Origin: a bacterium HR32
GTDB taxonomy: Bacteria > Sysuimicrobiota > Sysuimicrobiia > Sysuimicrobiales > Sysuimicrobiaceae
DNA length: 5,510 nt
Assembly: GCA_002898935.1 (NCBI GenBank)
Contig: BEII01000143.1
Span: 1-5,510 of the forward strand
Direction: 5' to 3'
This document shows, in pieces, positions 1 to 5,510 of this stretch. Each line of letters begins with the position of its first letter. Positions within the stretch are counted from its first letter, which is position 1. Under the pieces are notes generated by a model that worked only from the letters and a program-made list of their open reading frames with translations, was not told where the DNA came from and ran no database searches. Made by a program: the position numbers and the translations under genes.

Positions 1-163
1 CGAGGGGCGGCGGCTGTGGGAGGCAGCGGACCGCGTGGTGGAGGAAGGCCGCAGGCTCAGTGGCCACGTGTTCAACCTCGGGCACGGCGTCCTGCCTGAG
101 ACCGACCCGGACCGGTTGGCGCGGCTCGTGGACCGCGTGCACGAAAGGGGGAGGAGGACGTGA
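1..163 (+). CDS. hemE: Uroporphyrinogen decarboxylase, C-terminal end (partial)
   Basis: The reading frame starts before the window, is read from base 2, and ends at the TGA at 161-163, giving 53 visible residues. The segment GHVFNLGHGVLPETDPD is the highly conserved C-terminal signature of HemE, followed by the usual short final helix (LARLVDRVHERGRRT). HemE is a cytosolic enzyme that removes four acetate carboxyl groups from uroporphyrinogen III to give coproporphyrinogen III. The stop codon overlaps the GTG start of the ferrochelatase gene (GTGA, 160-163), which points to translational coupling in one haem operon. The catalytic N-terminal part lies outside the window, so its integrity cannot be judged. 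Identification rests on the short but distinctive C-terminal motif plus the hemH neighbour. Confidence 0.93.
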   Translation, partial: EGRRLWEAADRVVEEGRRLSGHVFNLGHGVLPETDPDRLARLVDRVHERGRRT

Positions 164-1074
164 GGACCGCGGTGCTGCTCATGGCGTACGGCACCCCACG
201 CACCCTGGACGACGTGGAAGCGTACTTTACCCACATCCGCCGCGGGCGCCGGCCTTCGGCGGAGGAGGTGGAGGCCCTGCGCGAGCGCTACCGCCGCATC
301 GGAGGCGCTTCCCCCCTGCGGGAGATCACGGAGGCCCAGGCCCGCGGGCTGCAGAGCGCCTTGGACCGCAAAGCCTCCGGCCGGTTCCGCGTGTACCTGG
401 CCATGAAGCACAGCGAACCGTTTGTGTCGGACGTGGCGCACCAGCTGGTGTCCGAAGGGTGGAGACAGGTGGTGGCTCTGGTGCTGGCTCCCCACGAGTC
501 CCGGATGATCGTAGACGAGTACCTGGAGTACGCCCACCCCGCCTTTGAGCGAGCGCAGGACTTGGACGTCCGGGTGGTGCGGTCGTGGTACCGCAACCCC
601 GGCTACCTAACCGCGCTGGAGCGGCGCGTCCGCGCCGCCCTGGCTGCGTTTGCCAACCCCCGTCCTGAGGCCACCGAGGTGCTGTTCACCGCCCACAGCT
701 TGCCTGAGCGCATCCTGGAGTGGAACGACCCCTACCCGGCACAGTTGCGGGAGACCGCGGAGGCGCTCGCGGGCCGCCTCGGGCTACAGCGGTGGCGGGT
801 GTGTTACCAGAGCGCAGGGCACACGCCGTTCCCCTGGCTGGGCCCGGACGTCCTCGAGGTCCTGGAGGAGCTGGCGGCCGCGGGCGCCCGGCAGGTGCTG
901 GCGGTGCCCGTGGGGTTCACCGCGGACCACCTGGAGGTGCTGTACGACCTGGACGTCGAGGCTGCAGAGCGCGCCCGGGCCCTGGGACTCGCCTTCCGCC
1001 GCACGGAGTCGTTAAACGCAGATCCGGAGTTTCTGGACGCCCTGGCGGACGAAGTCATCCGCGCCGCGGCCTAG
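160..1074 (+). CDS. hemH: Ferrochelatase (Bacillus-type, probably coproporphyrin ferrochelatase)
   Basis: Predicted cytosolic enzyme of 304 residues that inserts ferrous iron into a porphyrin near the end of haem synthesis. The N-terminus has MAYGTP (Tyr10, matching the metal-proximal Tyr of the Bacillus enzyme) followed by THIRRGR. MKHSEPF holds His84. FTAHSLPE holds His179, the expected metal-binding and catalytic histidine. GFTADHLEVLYD holds Glu259, its usual partner. YQSAGHTPFPWLGPDV is another family block. Length is typical of the short soluble Bacillus/actinobacterial form, and there is no C-terminal [2Fe-2S] cysteine set. In that clade the substrate is usually coproporphyrin III (name cpfC), which is an inference here. 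The GTG start is chosen because GGAGG at 150-154 lies five bases upstream and because of the 4-base overlap with hemE. The next in-frame ATG (181) would remove the first strand and has no ribosome binding site. No hemY/hemQ follows within the window. Confidence 0.96.
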   Translation: MRTAVLLMAYGTPRTLDDVEAYFTHIRRGRRPSAEEVEALRERYRRIGGASPLREITEAQARGLQSALDRKASGRFRVYLAMKHSEPFVSDVAHQLVSEGWRQVVALVLAPHESRMIVDEYLEYAHPAFERAQDLDVRVVRSWYRNPGYLTALERRVRAALAAFANPRPEATEVLFTAHSLPERILEWNDPYPAQLRETAEALAGRLGLQRWRVCYQSAGHTPFPWLGPDVLEVLEELAAAGARQVLAVPVGFTADHLEVLYDLDVEAAERARALGLAFRRTESLNADPEFLDALADEVIRAAA

Positions 1075-2528
1075 TCCCCCGCTTCTGCGGCCCACGTCTC
1101 CTGCGCCTCCGAGACACGTCCGGGAGGGAGCCACCGCACCGACAGGAGAGCGAATAGGCTCAACCCCAGGGACGCCACGAACACCGCTCCGAGTCCCTCC
1201 GCGAGGTGCGTACGCAGAGCTTCCAGGGACGGGCCACCCCCTTTGGACCGCAGGACGGGGTCCAGCAACCGCGCCAACTCCTCGGGCTGCACACCCGCCG
1301 CCCGCAGCCGCGAGAGCAGCAGGCCGCCAAGGGCGCTTACGCCCACCGCGCCCCCGATGCTCCGGAAGAACAGCGTGAGGGACGTAGCGACCCCGCGCTC
1401 ACCGTAGGCGACCGAGTTCTGCACGCTGAGCACCGTCACCAGCACCACGAGTCCCATGCCGGTCCCGAGTAGCGCGGTCGCCAGCCACACCAACCCCGTA
1501 GATGAGGTCGGCCCCAGCTGGGTGAGCAGGGCGAAGCCCGCGGCCAACCCCAGCACGCCTCCGTACGCCACGGGACGGAACCCGAGGCGAAGCACCAGCC
1601 TGCCGCCCACGCTGCTGGAAAGGCTCCACGCCAGCATGAGTGGGGTGAGCGCGACCCCCGCCTCCGTGGGCGCTCCGCCCTGGACGCCCTGGACGAACAG
1701 CGGGACGTAGTACAGGCTGCCGAACAGGGCGGCCCCCACGAGGAACCCGGTGACGGACGTCGCGCTGACCAGCCGGTTCGCGAACAACCCCAGGGGGAGC
1801 AGCGGGTGGCGCACCCGGCGCTCCCACCACAGGAAGGTGCCGGCGAGCAGCAGGCCGAGGGCGAGTGGCCCGGCCTGCGGGCGTACGCCCTCGAGGCTCC
1901 ACAGCACCAGCACCACGGAGGCCACCAGGAGGGCCGCGCCGACAGCGTCCACCGAGCCTTCCGCTCGAACCGGCCTCTCCCGGTACGCCCGGGCCACCAC
2001 CCACAGGGCCACCAGGCCCACGGGGAGGTTGAGGTAGAAGATCCACCGCCACGACCAGGCGTCCACGATGAACCCGCCCACCAGCGGGCCGATGATGCTG
2101 GCCACGCCCCACACCCCGCTGAACAGACCTTGCACGCGAGCCCGCTCTTCCAGGGTGTACAGGTCGCCCACGATGGTGATGGCCACGGGCAGGAGCGCGC
2201 CGCCGCCCACGCCCTGGAGCGCGCGGAACAGCACCAGCTGGGGCATGGAGGCCGCGGCGCCGCAGAGGACTGAGCCGAGGAGGAACGCGGCGATGCCGAA
2301 CAGGTACACCCGGCGGCGGCCGTACCGGTCCGCGAGCCCGCCGAACACCGGGGTGGCCGCCGTGAGCGTGAGGGAGTAGGCCGCGACCACCCACGGGTAC
2401 AGCTCCAGGCCGCCCAGGGTGCGGGCGATGGTCGGAAGCGCGGTGGCCACCACGGTGGTGTCCAGCGCCGCGAGGAACATGCCGAGCATCACCGCCAAGG
2501 TCACCACGCGCCGCTGCTGCCCGTCCAC
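1071..2528 (-). CDS. MFS transporter, DHA2/EmrB-QacA family, probable drug efflux
   Basis: Predicted inner-membrane proton-driven exporter of 485 residues, a length normal for the 14-helix DHA2 branch of the major facilitator superfamily. The first helix carries the DHA2 motif LDTTVVATALPTI (residues 22-34). Motif A, GGLADRYGRRRV (63-74), sits in the loop between helices 2 and 3. Motif B is FRALQGVGGGALLP with Arg102 in helix 4. The antiporter motif C, GVASIIGPLVGG (141-152), lies in helix 5. Hydrophobic segments continue through the rest of the chain and it ends in a short polar tail. The family exports lipophilic drugs, dyes and sometimes bile salts or metabolites; the substrate cannot be read from sequence. 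The GTG start at 2526-2528 is supported by AGGAGG at 2534-2539. No TetR or MarR regulator and no EmrA-type membrane-fusion partner is adjacent, so it looks monocistronic. Its TAG stop interlocks with the hemH stop. Confidence 0.93.
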   Translation of the reverse strand: MDGQQRRVVTLAVMLGMFLAALDTTVVATALPTIARTLGGLELYPWVVAAYSLTLTAATPVFGGLADRYGRRRVYLFGIAAFLLGSVLCGAAASMPQLVLFRALQGVGGGALLPVAITIVGDLYTLEERARVQGLFSGVWGVASIIGPLVGGFIVDAWSWRWIFYLNLPVGLVALWVVARAYRERPVRAEGSVDAVGAALLVASVVLVLWSLEGVRPQAGPLALGLLLAGTFLWWERRVRHPLLPLGLFANRLVSATSVTGFLVGAALFGSLYYVPLFVQGVQGGAPTEAGVALTPLMLAWSLSSSVGGRLVLRLGFRPVAYGGVLGLAAGFALLTQLGPTSSTGLVWLATALLGTGMGLVVLVTVLSVQNSVAYGERGVATSLTLFFRSIGGAVGVSALGGLLLSRLRAAGVQPEELARLLDPVLRSKGGGPSLEALRTHLAEGLGAVFVASLGLSLFALLSVRWLPPGRVSEAQETWAAEAGD

Positions 2529-2533
2529 CGCGA

Positions 2534-2539
2534 CCTCCT
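2534..2539 (-). promoter_or_regulatory. Ribosome binding site of the MFS transporter gene
   Basis: On the minus strand the sequence reads AGGAGG followed by five bases (TCGCG) and then GTG. This near-perfect Shine-Dalgarno sequence fixes the GTG at 2526-2528 as the start. Confidence 0.8.
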
Positions 2540-2595
2540 GCCGTACAATCGGAACCAGGGCCTCGGGCCCATTCTCTCAGACGCAACGCACCGGT

Positions 2596-2600
2596 GGAGG
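2596..2600 (+). promoter_or_regulatory. Ribosome binding site deciding the lyase start
   Basis: GGAGG lies five bases before the ATG at 2606-2608. This favours that ATG over the in-frame GTG at 2594-2596, which overlaps the Shine-Dalgarno itself and has no ribosome binding site of its own. Confidence 0.75.
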
Positions 2601-2605
2601 GCGGT

Positions 2606-3514
2606 ATGCCGGAGCGCCTGGACCGTTCCATCCTGGCCGTGCCCGCGTCCGAACCTGAGAAGGTGAAGAAGGCGGTGGCGTCTGCGGCGGACGCGGTGTT
2701 TCTGGACCTGGAGGACGCAGTCCCGCCGGACCAGAAGGACGCCGCCCGCGGCGAGGCCGCGCGCGCCCTGCAGGAGCTGGACTGGGGGAGCAAGACCCGT
2801 ATGGTCCGCATCAACGGCCTCGACACGCCGTGGGCGTACCGGGACTTGGTCGAGGTCTGCGAGGTGGCCGCGGCCTCCTTGGACTGTGTGGTGGTCCCCA
2901 AGGTCGGCCGGCCCGAGGAGGTGGCCTTCGTGGACATCCTGCTCGGCCAGGTGGAGGCGCGTCTCGGCCTCGCCCACCGCATCCGGATCCACGCCCTGGT
3001 GGAGTCGGCGCAGGGCCTTGCCAACGTGGACCGCATCGCCGCGGCCAGCCCGCGCCTGGAGGCGCTGAGCTTCGGACCCGGGGACTTCGCCGCCTCCGTG
3101 GGGATGCCCGCCTCCGCCATCGGGACCCACGACGCGTGGGACGACCTGTACCCGGGCCACCGCTGGCACTACGCCATGCAGCGGGTGCTGGTGGCCGCGC
3201 GCGCCCACGGGCTGCGCGCCTACGACGGACCGTCGGCGGAGTTCCGAGACCTCGGCGCGTTCCGCAGGCTGTGCCTGGTGGCGCGGGCCCTCGGGTTTGA
3301 CGGCAAGTGGTGCATCCACCCCGCACAGATCCCCGTGGTGCACGAGGTCTTCTCGCCCACGCCGGAGGAGGTGGCGTGGGCTCGACGGGTGGTGGCCGCG
3401 TACGAAGCGGCGCAGGCCGAAGGTCGGGGCGCCATCACCGTGGACGGCAAGATGGTGGACGCGGCGTCCCTGCGCATGGCGCACGCCACCCTCGCCCGGA
3501 GCCGGGACCGCTAG
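2606..3514 (+). CDS. CoA-ester lyase, CitE/HpcH-HpaI family, L-malyl-CoA/beta-methylmalyl-CoA lyase-like
   Basis: Predicted cytosolic Mg-dependent TIM-barrel enzyme of 302 residues that reversibly cleaves a 3-hydroxyacyl-CoA such as malyl-CoA or beta-methylmalyl-CoA into acetyl- or propionyl-CoA plus glyoxylate. Blocks seen are FLDLEDAVPP near residue 33, LDWGSKTRMVRINGLDTP with Arg68, VVPKVG, ALVESAQG with Glu133, SFGPGDFAASVGM with Asp160, and GFDGKWCIHPAQI. A C-terminal GKMVDAAS carries Asp285. From memory of Rhodobacter Mcl1, its Arg76, Glu141 and Asp168 lie at a constant offset of eight from Arg68, Glu133 and Asp160, and Asp299 (the residue supplied across subunits) matches Asp285 after a six-residue shorter loop. 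Glu133 and Asp160 should bind Mg. The start is ATG 2606 because of GGAGG at 2596-2600. Citramalyl-CoA lyase is the main alternative; a citrate lyase beta subunit is unlikely because no citD or citF is adjacent. The gene faces the glycolate oxidase genes, which also make glyoxylate. Confidence 0.88.
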   Translation: MPERLDRSILAVPASEPEKVKKAVASAADAVFLDLEDAVPPDQKDAARGEAARALQELDWGSKTRMVRINGLDTPWAYRDLVEVCEVAAASLDCVVVPKVGRPEEVAFVDILLGQVEARLGLAHRIRIHALVESAQGLANVDRIAAASPRLEALSFGPGDFAASVGMPASAIGTHDAWDDLYPGHRWHYAMQRVLVAARAHGLRAYDGPSAEFRDLGAFRRLCLVARALGFDGKWCIHPAQIPVVHEVFSPTPEEVAWARRVVAAYEAAQAEGRGAITVDGKMVDAASLRMAHATLARSRDR

Positions 3515-3517
3515 ACC

Positions 3518-3552
3518 ACCCCGGGTCGGTCTGGCCGACGGCTCTTCGGGGT
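3518..3552. terminator. Possible hairpin terminator in the convergent gap
   Basis: The 44-base gap between the convergent lyase and glcF genes contains ACCCCG (3518-3523) complementary to CGGGGT (3547-3552). Inside it is a second stem, GTCGG (3525-3529) with CCGAC (3535-3539), around a five-base loop. The arrangement could stop transcription from either side. No T-run follows on either strand, so it is not a classical intrinsic terminator, and at this GC content some pairing is expected by chance. Confidence 0.3.
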
Positions 3553-3558
3553 AGACTC

Positions 3559-4863
3559 CTAACTGCCTCCCGCGGAGGGGCGACGGCCTGCAGGCACCAG
3601 GGGTTCGCCCGCGTACGCGCGGTCCAGGACTTCCACGGTGTGCAGGACCGGCAGCGGGCGTCCCAGGGCCCGCAGGTGTGCCTCGAGCTGAACCATGCAC
3701 CCCAGGTTCCCGGTCACCACGGCCTCTGCGCCCGTTTGCAGGACCGCTTGGGCCTTCCGGCGCCCCAGCTCCGCCGCTACTTCCGGGTGCTCGAGGTTGT
3801 ACGTGCCCGCCGACCCGCAGCACACGTCCCCGTCCGGGATCTCCACCAGGTCCACGTTGGGGACCGACCGCAGAAGCTTGCGGGGCGCGTCCCGCACACC
3901 CTGAGCGTGGGCGAGGTGGCAGGCGTCGTGGTAAGCGACCCGGACGCGCGCGGGGAGCGACGGAGGCGGGGCCGCGAGGCCCAGCTGGTCGAGGAACTCG
4001 CTGACGTCGCGGGTGCGCTCGGCCAGCTCTCGTGCCGCGCCCTCCTCGGGACGTCCGGCGAACAGCAGGCCGTACTCCCGCATGGCAGAGCCGCAGCCTG
4101 CGGCGTTGGTCAGCACCGCGTCCACCAAGTCGCCGAACGCCCGGAGGTTTCGCGCTGCCAACCGCCGCGCCAGGTCCCCCTCCCCCGCATGCATGGCCAG
4201 GGCGCCGCAGCAGCCCTGGCCCGGCGGGACCACCACCTCCACGCCGTTGCGCGCCAGCACCCGTACGGTGGCCGCGTGGATCGCAGGCCGCAGCACCCGC
4301 TGCACGCAGCCCTCCAGCACACCCACCCGCGCCCGGACCTCGCCGGCCGTCTGCACCACCGCCGGGGACCCTTGTTGTGGCGGAAGTCGGTCAGGCAGGA
4401 GGGCTGCCAACGCCTGCAGGCGTCCACCCACTCGCTGTAGAAGCGGCCGCGCCCGGTGTCCGAGCACGAGAGCCCACCGGAAGCGGCCTGGATAGGGGAG
4501 GCTCTGCAGCACGAGCCACCGCACGAGTCGGTCTGGAAGCGCCCGGCGCCTGGACCGCTCCGCGTGCTCGCGGAACGGTGTCAGGAGCTCTCCGTAGTTG
4601 ACCCCCGAAGGGCACGCGGTCACGCAGCCGAGGCATCCCAGACAGCGGTCCACAAACGGCAGCGCTTCCTCCAGCGGCAGGGCGCCCTCCAGCACCTCCT
4701 TCATCAGGAAGATGCGGCCGCGGGGCGAGTCCATCTCCTCCCCGAGCACCCGGTAGGTGGGACAGGCGGGCAGACAGAACCCGCAGTGCACGCAAGCCTC
4801 CACCGCCCGGGCCATGGCGGCTCCAGAGGCGCCGTAGCGTTCTACCGGGATCCGGTGTTGCAC
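3559..4863 (-). CDS. glcF: Glycolate oxidase iron-sulfur subunit GlcF
   Basis: Predicted electron-transfer subunit of glycolate oxidase, taking electrons from the flavin subunits on to the respiratory chain, probably at the inner face of the cytoplasmic membrane. It is 434 residues from the chosen start, within the normal GlcF range. Two ferredoxin-type [4Fe-4S] motifs are intact: CVHCGFCLPACP (Cys24, 27, 30, 34) and CLGCLGCVTACP (Cys74, 77, 80, 84). Two CCG domains follow, with GQGCCGALAMHAG (Cys218-219) and DVCCGSAGTYN (Cys348-349), the latter preceded by YHDACHLAHAQG. CCG domains are also found in heterodisulfide reductase and LutA-like proteins, but the fused 4Fe-4S region and adjacent glcE favour GlcF. 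The GTG start at 4861-4863 has GGGGAGGA (4878-4871) eight bases upstream of it and gives an N-terminus beginning (M)QHRIPVERYG, which resembles GlcF relatives I recall. ATG at 4813-4815 with GGAG is the alternative (418 residues). The GTG start overlaps the glcE end by 22 bases. Confidence 0.93.
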   Translation of the reverse strand: MQHRIPVERYGASGAAMARAVEACVHCGFCLPACPTYRVLGEEMDSPRGRIFLMKEVLEGALPLEEALPFVDRCLGCLGCVTACPSGVNYGELLTPFREHAERSRRRALPDRLVRWLVLQSLPYPGRFRWALVLGHRARPLLQRVGGRLQALAALLPDRLPPQQGSPAVVQTAGEVRARVGVLEGCVQRVLRPAIHAATVRVLARNGVEVVVPPGQGCCGALAMHAGEGDLARRLAARNLRAFGDLVDAVLTNAAGCGSAMREYGLLFAGRPEEGAARELAERTRDVSEFLDQLGLAAPPPSLPARVRVAYHDACHLAHAQGVRDAPRKLLRSVPNVDLVEIPDGDVCCGSAGTYNLEHPEVAAELGRRKAQAVLQTGAEAVVTGNLGCMVQLEAHLRALGRPLPVLHTVEVLDRAYAGEPLVPAGRRPSAGGS

Positions 4864-5510
4864 TCCGCGATCCTCCCCAGCCGGCCTGTAGGATCGAGGG
4901 CGTGCTTCACCCGCACGCCGAACGGGTCGGCCTCCCAGCGGCCCAGGGTCACCGGACCTGGAGGGCCGACGAGCCGCAAACCCCGCAGGTCCAGCTCGGC
5001 AAGGGCTTCGCTGAGGGGGTGCGGGTCTCCAGGCCAGCCCACCCACGCCACGTTTCCGCCGACGGAGTAGCGACGCAGGCTCTCGCTGCCACCGAGCCTC
5101 GACTCCAGCTCCGCCAGCCGTCGCGGGGTCGTGGGGACCTTCACCAGGGACCAACCGGAGGGCAGCCAGGCGAACTCGCGGGCCGCCTCCCACAGCGCCG
5201 CGTCCTCTTCCACCACGTCCACCCCACCCCCCAGGAAGCTCCGGAGCCGGTCCACGCGGACAGGCAGGGACTCTCCGAGCCCGCCCACCCGGATCCAGAG
5301 GGTGGAGGGCGGCACCAGGTCCAGGGCTTCCACGTCGAAGAAGCTCGTGGCCAGGGAGCGCAACGTCCCGAGGGCCTCCTGCAGGTCACGCCGTTGGACG
5401 CGCAGGGTGGCGTGGGCGGGCGGTCGGGGGAAGACCTTGAACGAGAGCTCCACCAGAACCCCCAGCGTGCCAAGGCTCCCGACCAGGAGCTTGGGGAAGT
5501 CGAACCCCGC
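4842..5510 (-). CDS. glcE: Glycolate oxidase FAD-binding subunit GlcE, C-terminal part (partial)
   Basis: The open frame enters from the right edge and ends at the TAG at 4842-4844, leaving 222 visible residues. The first residues, AGFDFPKLLVGSLGTLGVLV, are the end of the FAD-binding PCMH domain; LVGSLGTLGV is the classic block just before the substrate cap of this oxidase family. KVFPRPPAHATL then leads into the cap region, and the chain closes with DPFGVRVKHALDPTGRL, the conserved C-terminal flavin-oxidase block. About 206 residues follow the GSLGTL block, which fits GlcE better than the longer cap of GlcD. GlcE pairs with GlcD and GlcF to oxidise glycolate to glyoxylate. It sits directly upstream of glcF on the same strand with overlapping ends, so the two are almost certainly one operon, and a glcD gene is expected beyond 5510. 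A GTG at 5451-5453 is internal and not the start, because the conserved block precedes it in frame. Confidence 0.9.
   Translation of the reverse strand, partial: AGFDFPKLLVGSLGTLGVLVELSFKVFPRPPAHATLRVQRRDLQEALGTLRSLATSFFDVEALDLVPPSTLWIRVGGLGESLPVRVDRLRSFLGGGVDVVEEDAALWEAAREFAWLPSGWSLVKVPTTPRRLAELESRLGGSESLRRYSVGGNVAWVGWPGDPHPLSEALAELDLRGLRLVGPPGPVTLGRWEADPFGVRVKHALDPTGRLGRIAECNTGSR
4871..4878 (-). promoter_or_regulatory. Ribosome binding site for glcF inside the glcE 3' end
   Basis: The minus strand reads GGGGAGGA, with the GGAGG core ending eight bases before the GTG at 4863. It is stronger than the GGAG (4824-4821) before the alternative ATG at 4815, so it favours the longer GlcF. It lies within the glcE coding sequence, consistent with coupled translation. 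Confidence 0.6.

Larger units (their letters stand above)
2529..2605. promoter_or_regulatory. Divergent control region between the transporter and the lyase genes
   Basis: These 77 bases separate two divergent start codons and must hold promoters for both genes unless transcription enters from outside. On the plus strand TACAAT (2544-2549) is a good -10 hexamer and would place the lyase transcript start near 2556, but no convincing -35 box stands 16-18 bases upstream. On the minus strand a weak extended -10, TGAGAGAAT (2579-2571), could serve the transporter. Between them lies a perfect 5-base inverted repeat, GGGCC-TCG-GGCCC (2558-2570), and a tandem ACGCAACGCA (2581-2590). Either could be a regulator site, but both are short enough to be chance in DNA of this GC content. 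Confidence 0.35.

Noticed and set aside
60..548. 162-codon plus-strand open frame over hemE and hemH
   Set aside because: It is an out-of-frame shadow of two strongly identified genes, with Gly/Pro/Arg-rich composition.
2594..2605. Upstream GTG start adding four residues to the lyase
   Set aside because: The GTG is part of the Shine-Dalgarno region of the ATG at 2606 and has no ribosome binding site of its own.
1399..3120. 573-codon open frame on the minus strand spanning the transporter and part of the lyase
   Set aside because: It is a shifted frame of the transporter gene and antisense to the lyase. The protein is rich in Arg, Gly, Pro and Ala without family motifs, as expected for non-coding frames in very GC-rich DNA.
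2501..3823. 440-codon open frame on the minus strand opposite the lyase
   Set aside because: The plus-strand lyase is fully supported by motifs and a ribosome binding site. The antisense protein is low-complexity His/Arg/Gly-rich and crosses several real gene boundaries.
3307..4440. 377-codon plus-strand open frame across the lyase end, the gap and glcF
   Set aside because: It lies antisense to well-supported glcF and out of frame with the lyase, and it has no recognisable domain.
4864..5193. N-terminal extension of the glcF frame to 5193, as if GlcF had 544 residues
   Set aside because: The extra stretch lies over glcE in another frame and has non-family Arg/Gly/Pro-rich composition. The conserved GlcF sequence begins only shortly before the first cysteine motif.
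1..5510. Search by eye for tRNA, rRNA, CRISPR repeats, insertion-sequence ends, phage genes or riboswitches
   Set aside because: Nearly all of the sequence is explained by six coding regions. The only gaps (77 and 44 bases) are too short for such elements, and no long direct or inverted repeats were seen.

Overview
This 5.5 kb window comes from a very GC-rich bacterial chromosome with tightly packed genes, frequent GTG starts and strong purine-rich ribosome binding sites. The ferrochelatase resembles the Bacillus-type soluble enzyme that lacks iron-sulfur cysteines, and it follows hemE. The GlcF N-terminus recalls proteins I remember from Deinococcus-Thermus-like lineages. Together these suggest a Gram-positive-like or deep-branching high-GC group (Actinobacteria, Deinococcus-Thermus, Chloroflexi, Limnochordia-like and similar). 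The sequence alone does not fix the taxon.

Layout from left to right. Positions 1-1074 (+) hold the end of a haem operon: the 3' end of hemE (uroporphyrinogen decarboxylase), translationally coupled by a 4-base overlap to a full-length hemH/cpfC ferrochelatase. Positions 1071-2528 (-) encode a DHA2/EmrB-type multidrug-efflux transporter of the major facilitator superfamily. Its stop codon interlocks with that of the ferrochelatase. Positions 2529-2605 are a short divergent control region. Positions 2606-3514 (+) encode a CoA-ester lyase of the CitE/HpcH-HpaI family, closest by motif to L-malyl-CoA/beta-methylmalyl-CoA lyase. Positions 3515-3558 are a convergent gap with a possible hairpin. 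Positions 3559-5510 (-) carry glcF and the 3' part of glcE, two subunits of glycolate oxidase. The glcE reading frame runs off the right edge, and a glcD gene probably lies beyond it.

Functionally, the right half is a plausible glyoxylate node. Glycolate oxidase makes glyoxylate from glycolate, and the lyase either releases glyoxylate from malyl-CoA-type esters or condenses it with acetyl- or propionyl-CoA. The left half is terminal haem synthesis, and the transporter between them is probably unrelated. There are no RNA genes, CRISPR arrays, insertion sequences or long repeats that I can see. I found no clear sign of a previously undescribed system; the notable points are gene architecture and the possible glyoxylate module.
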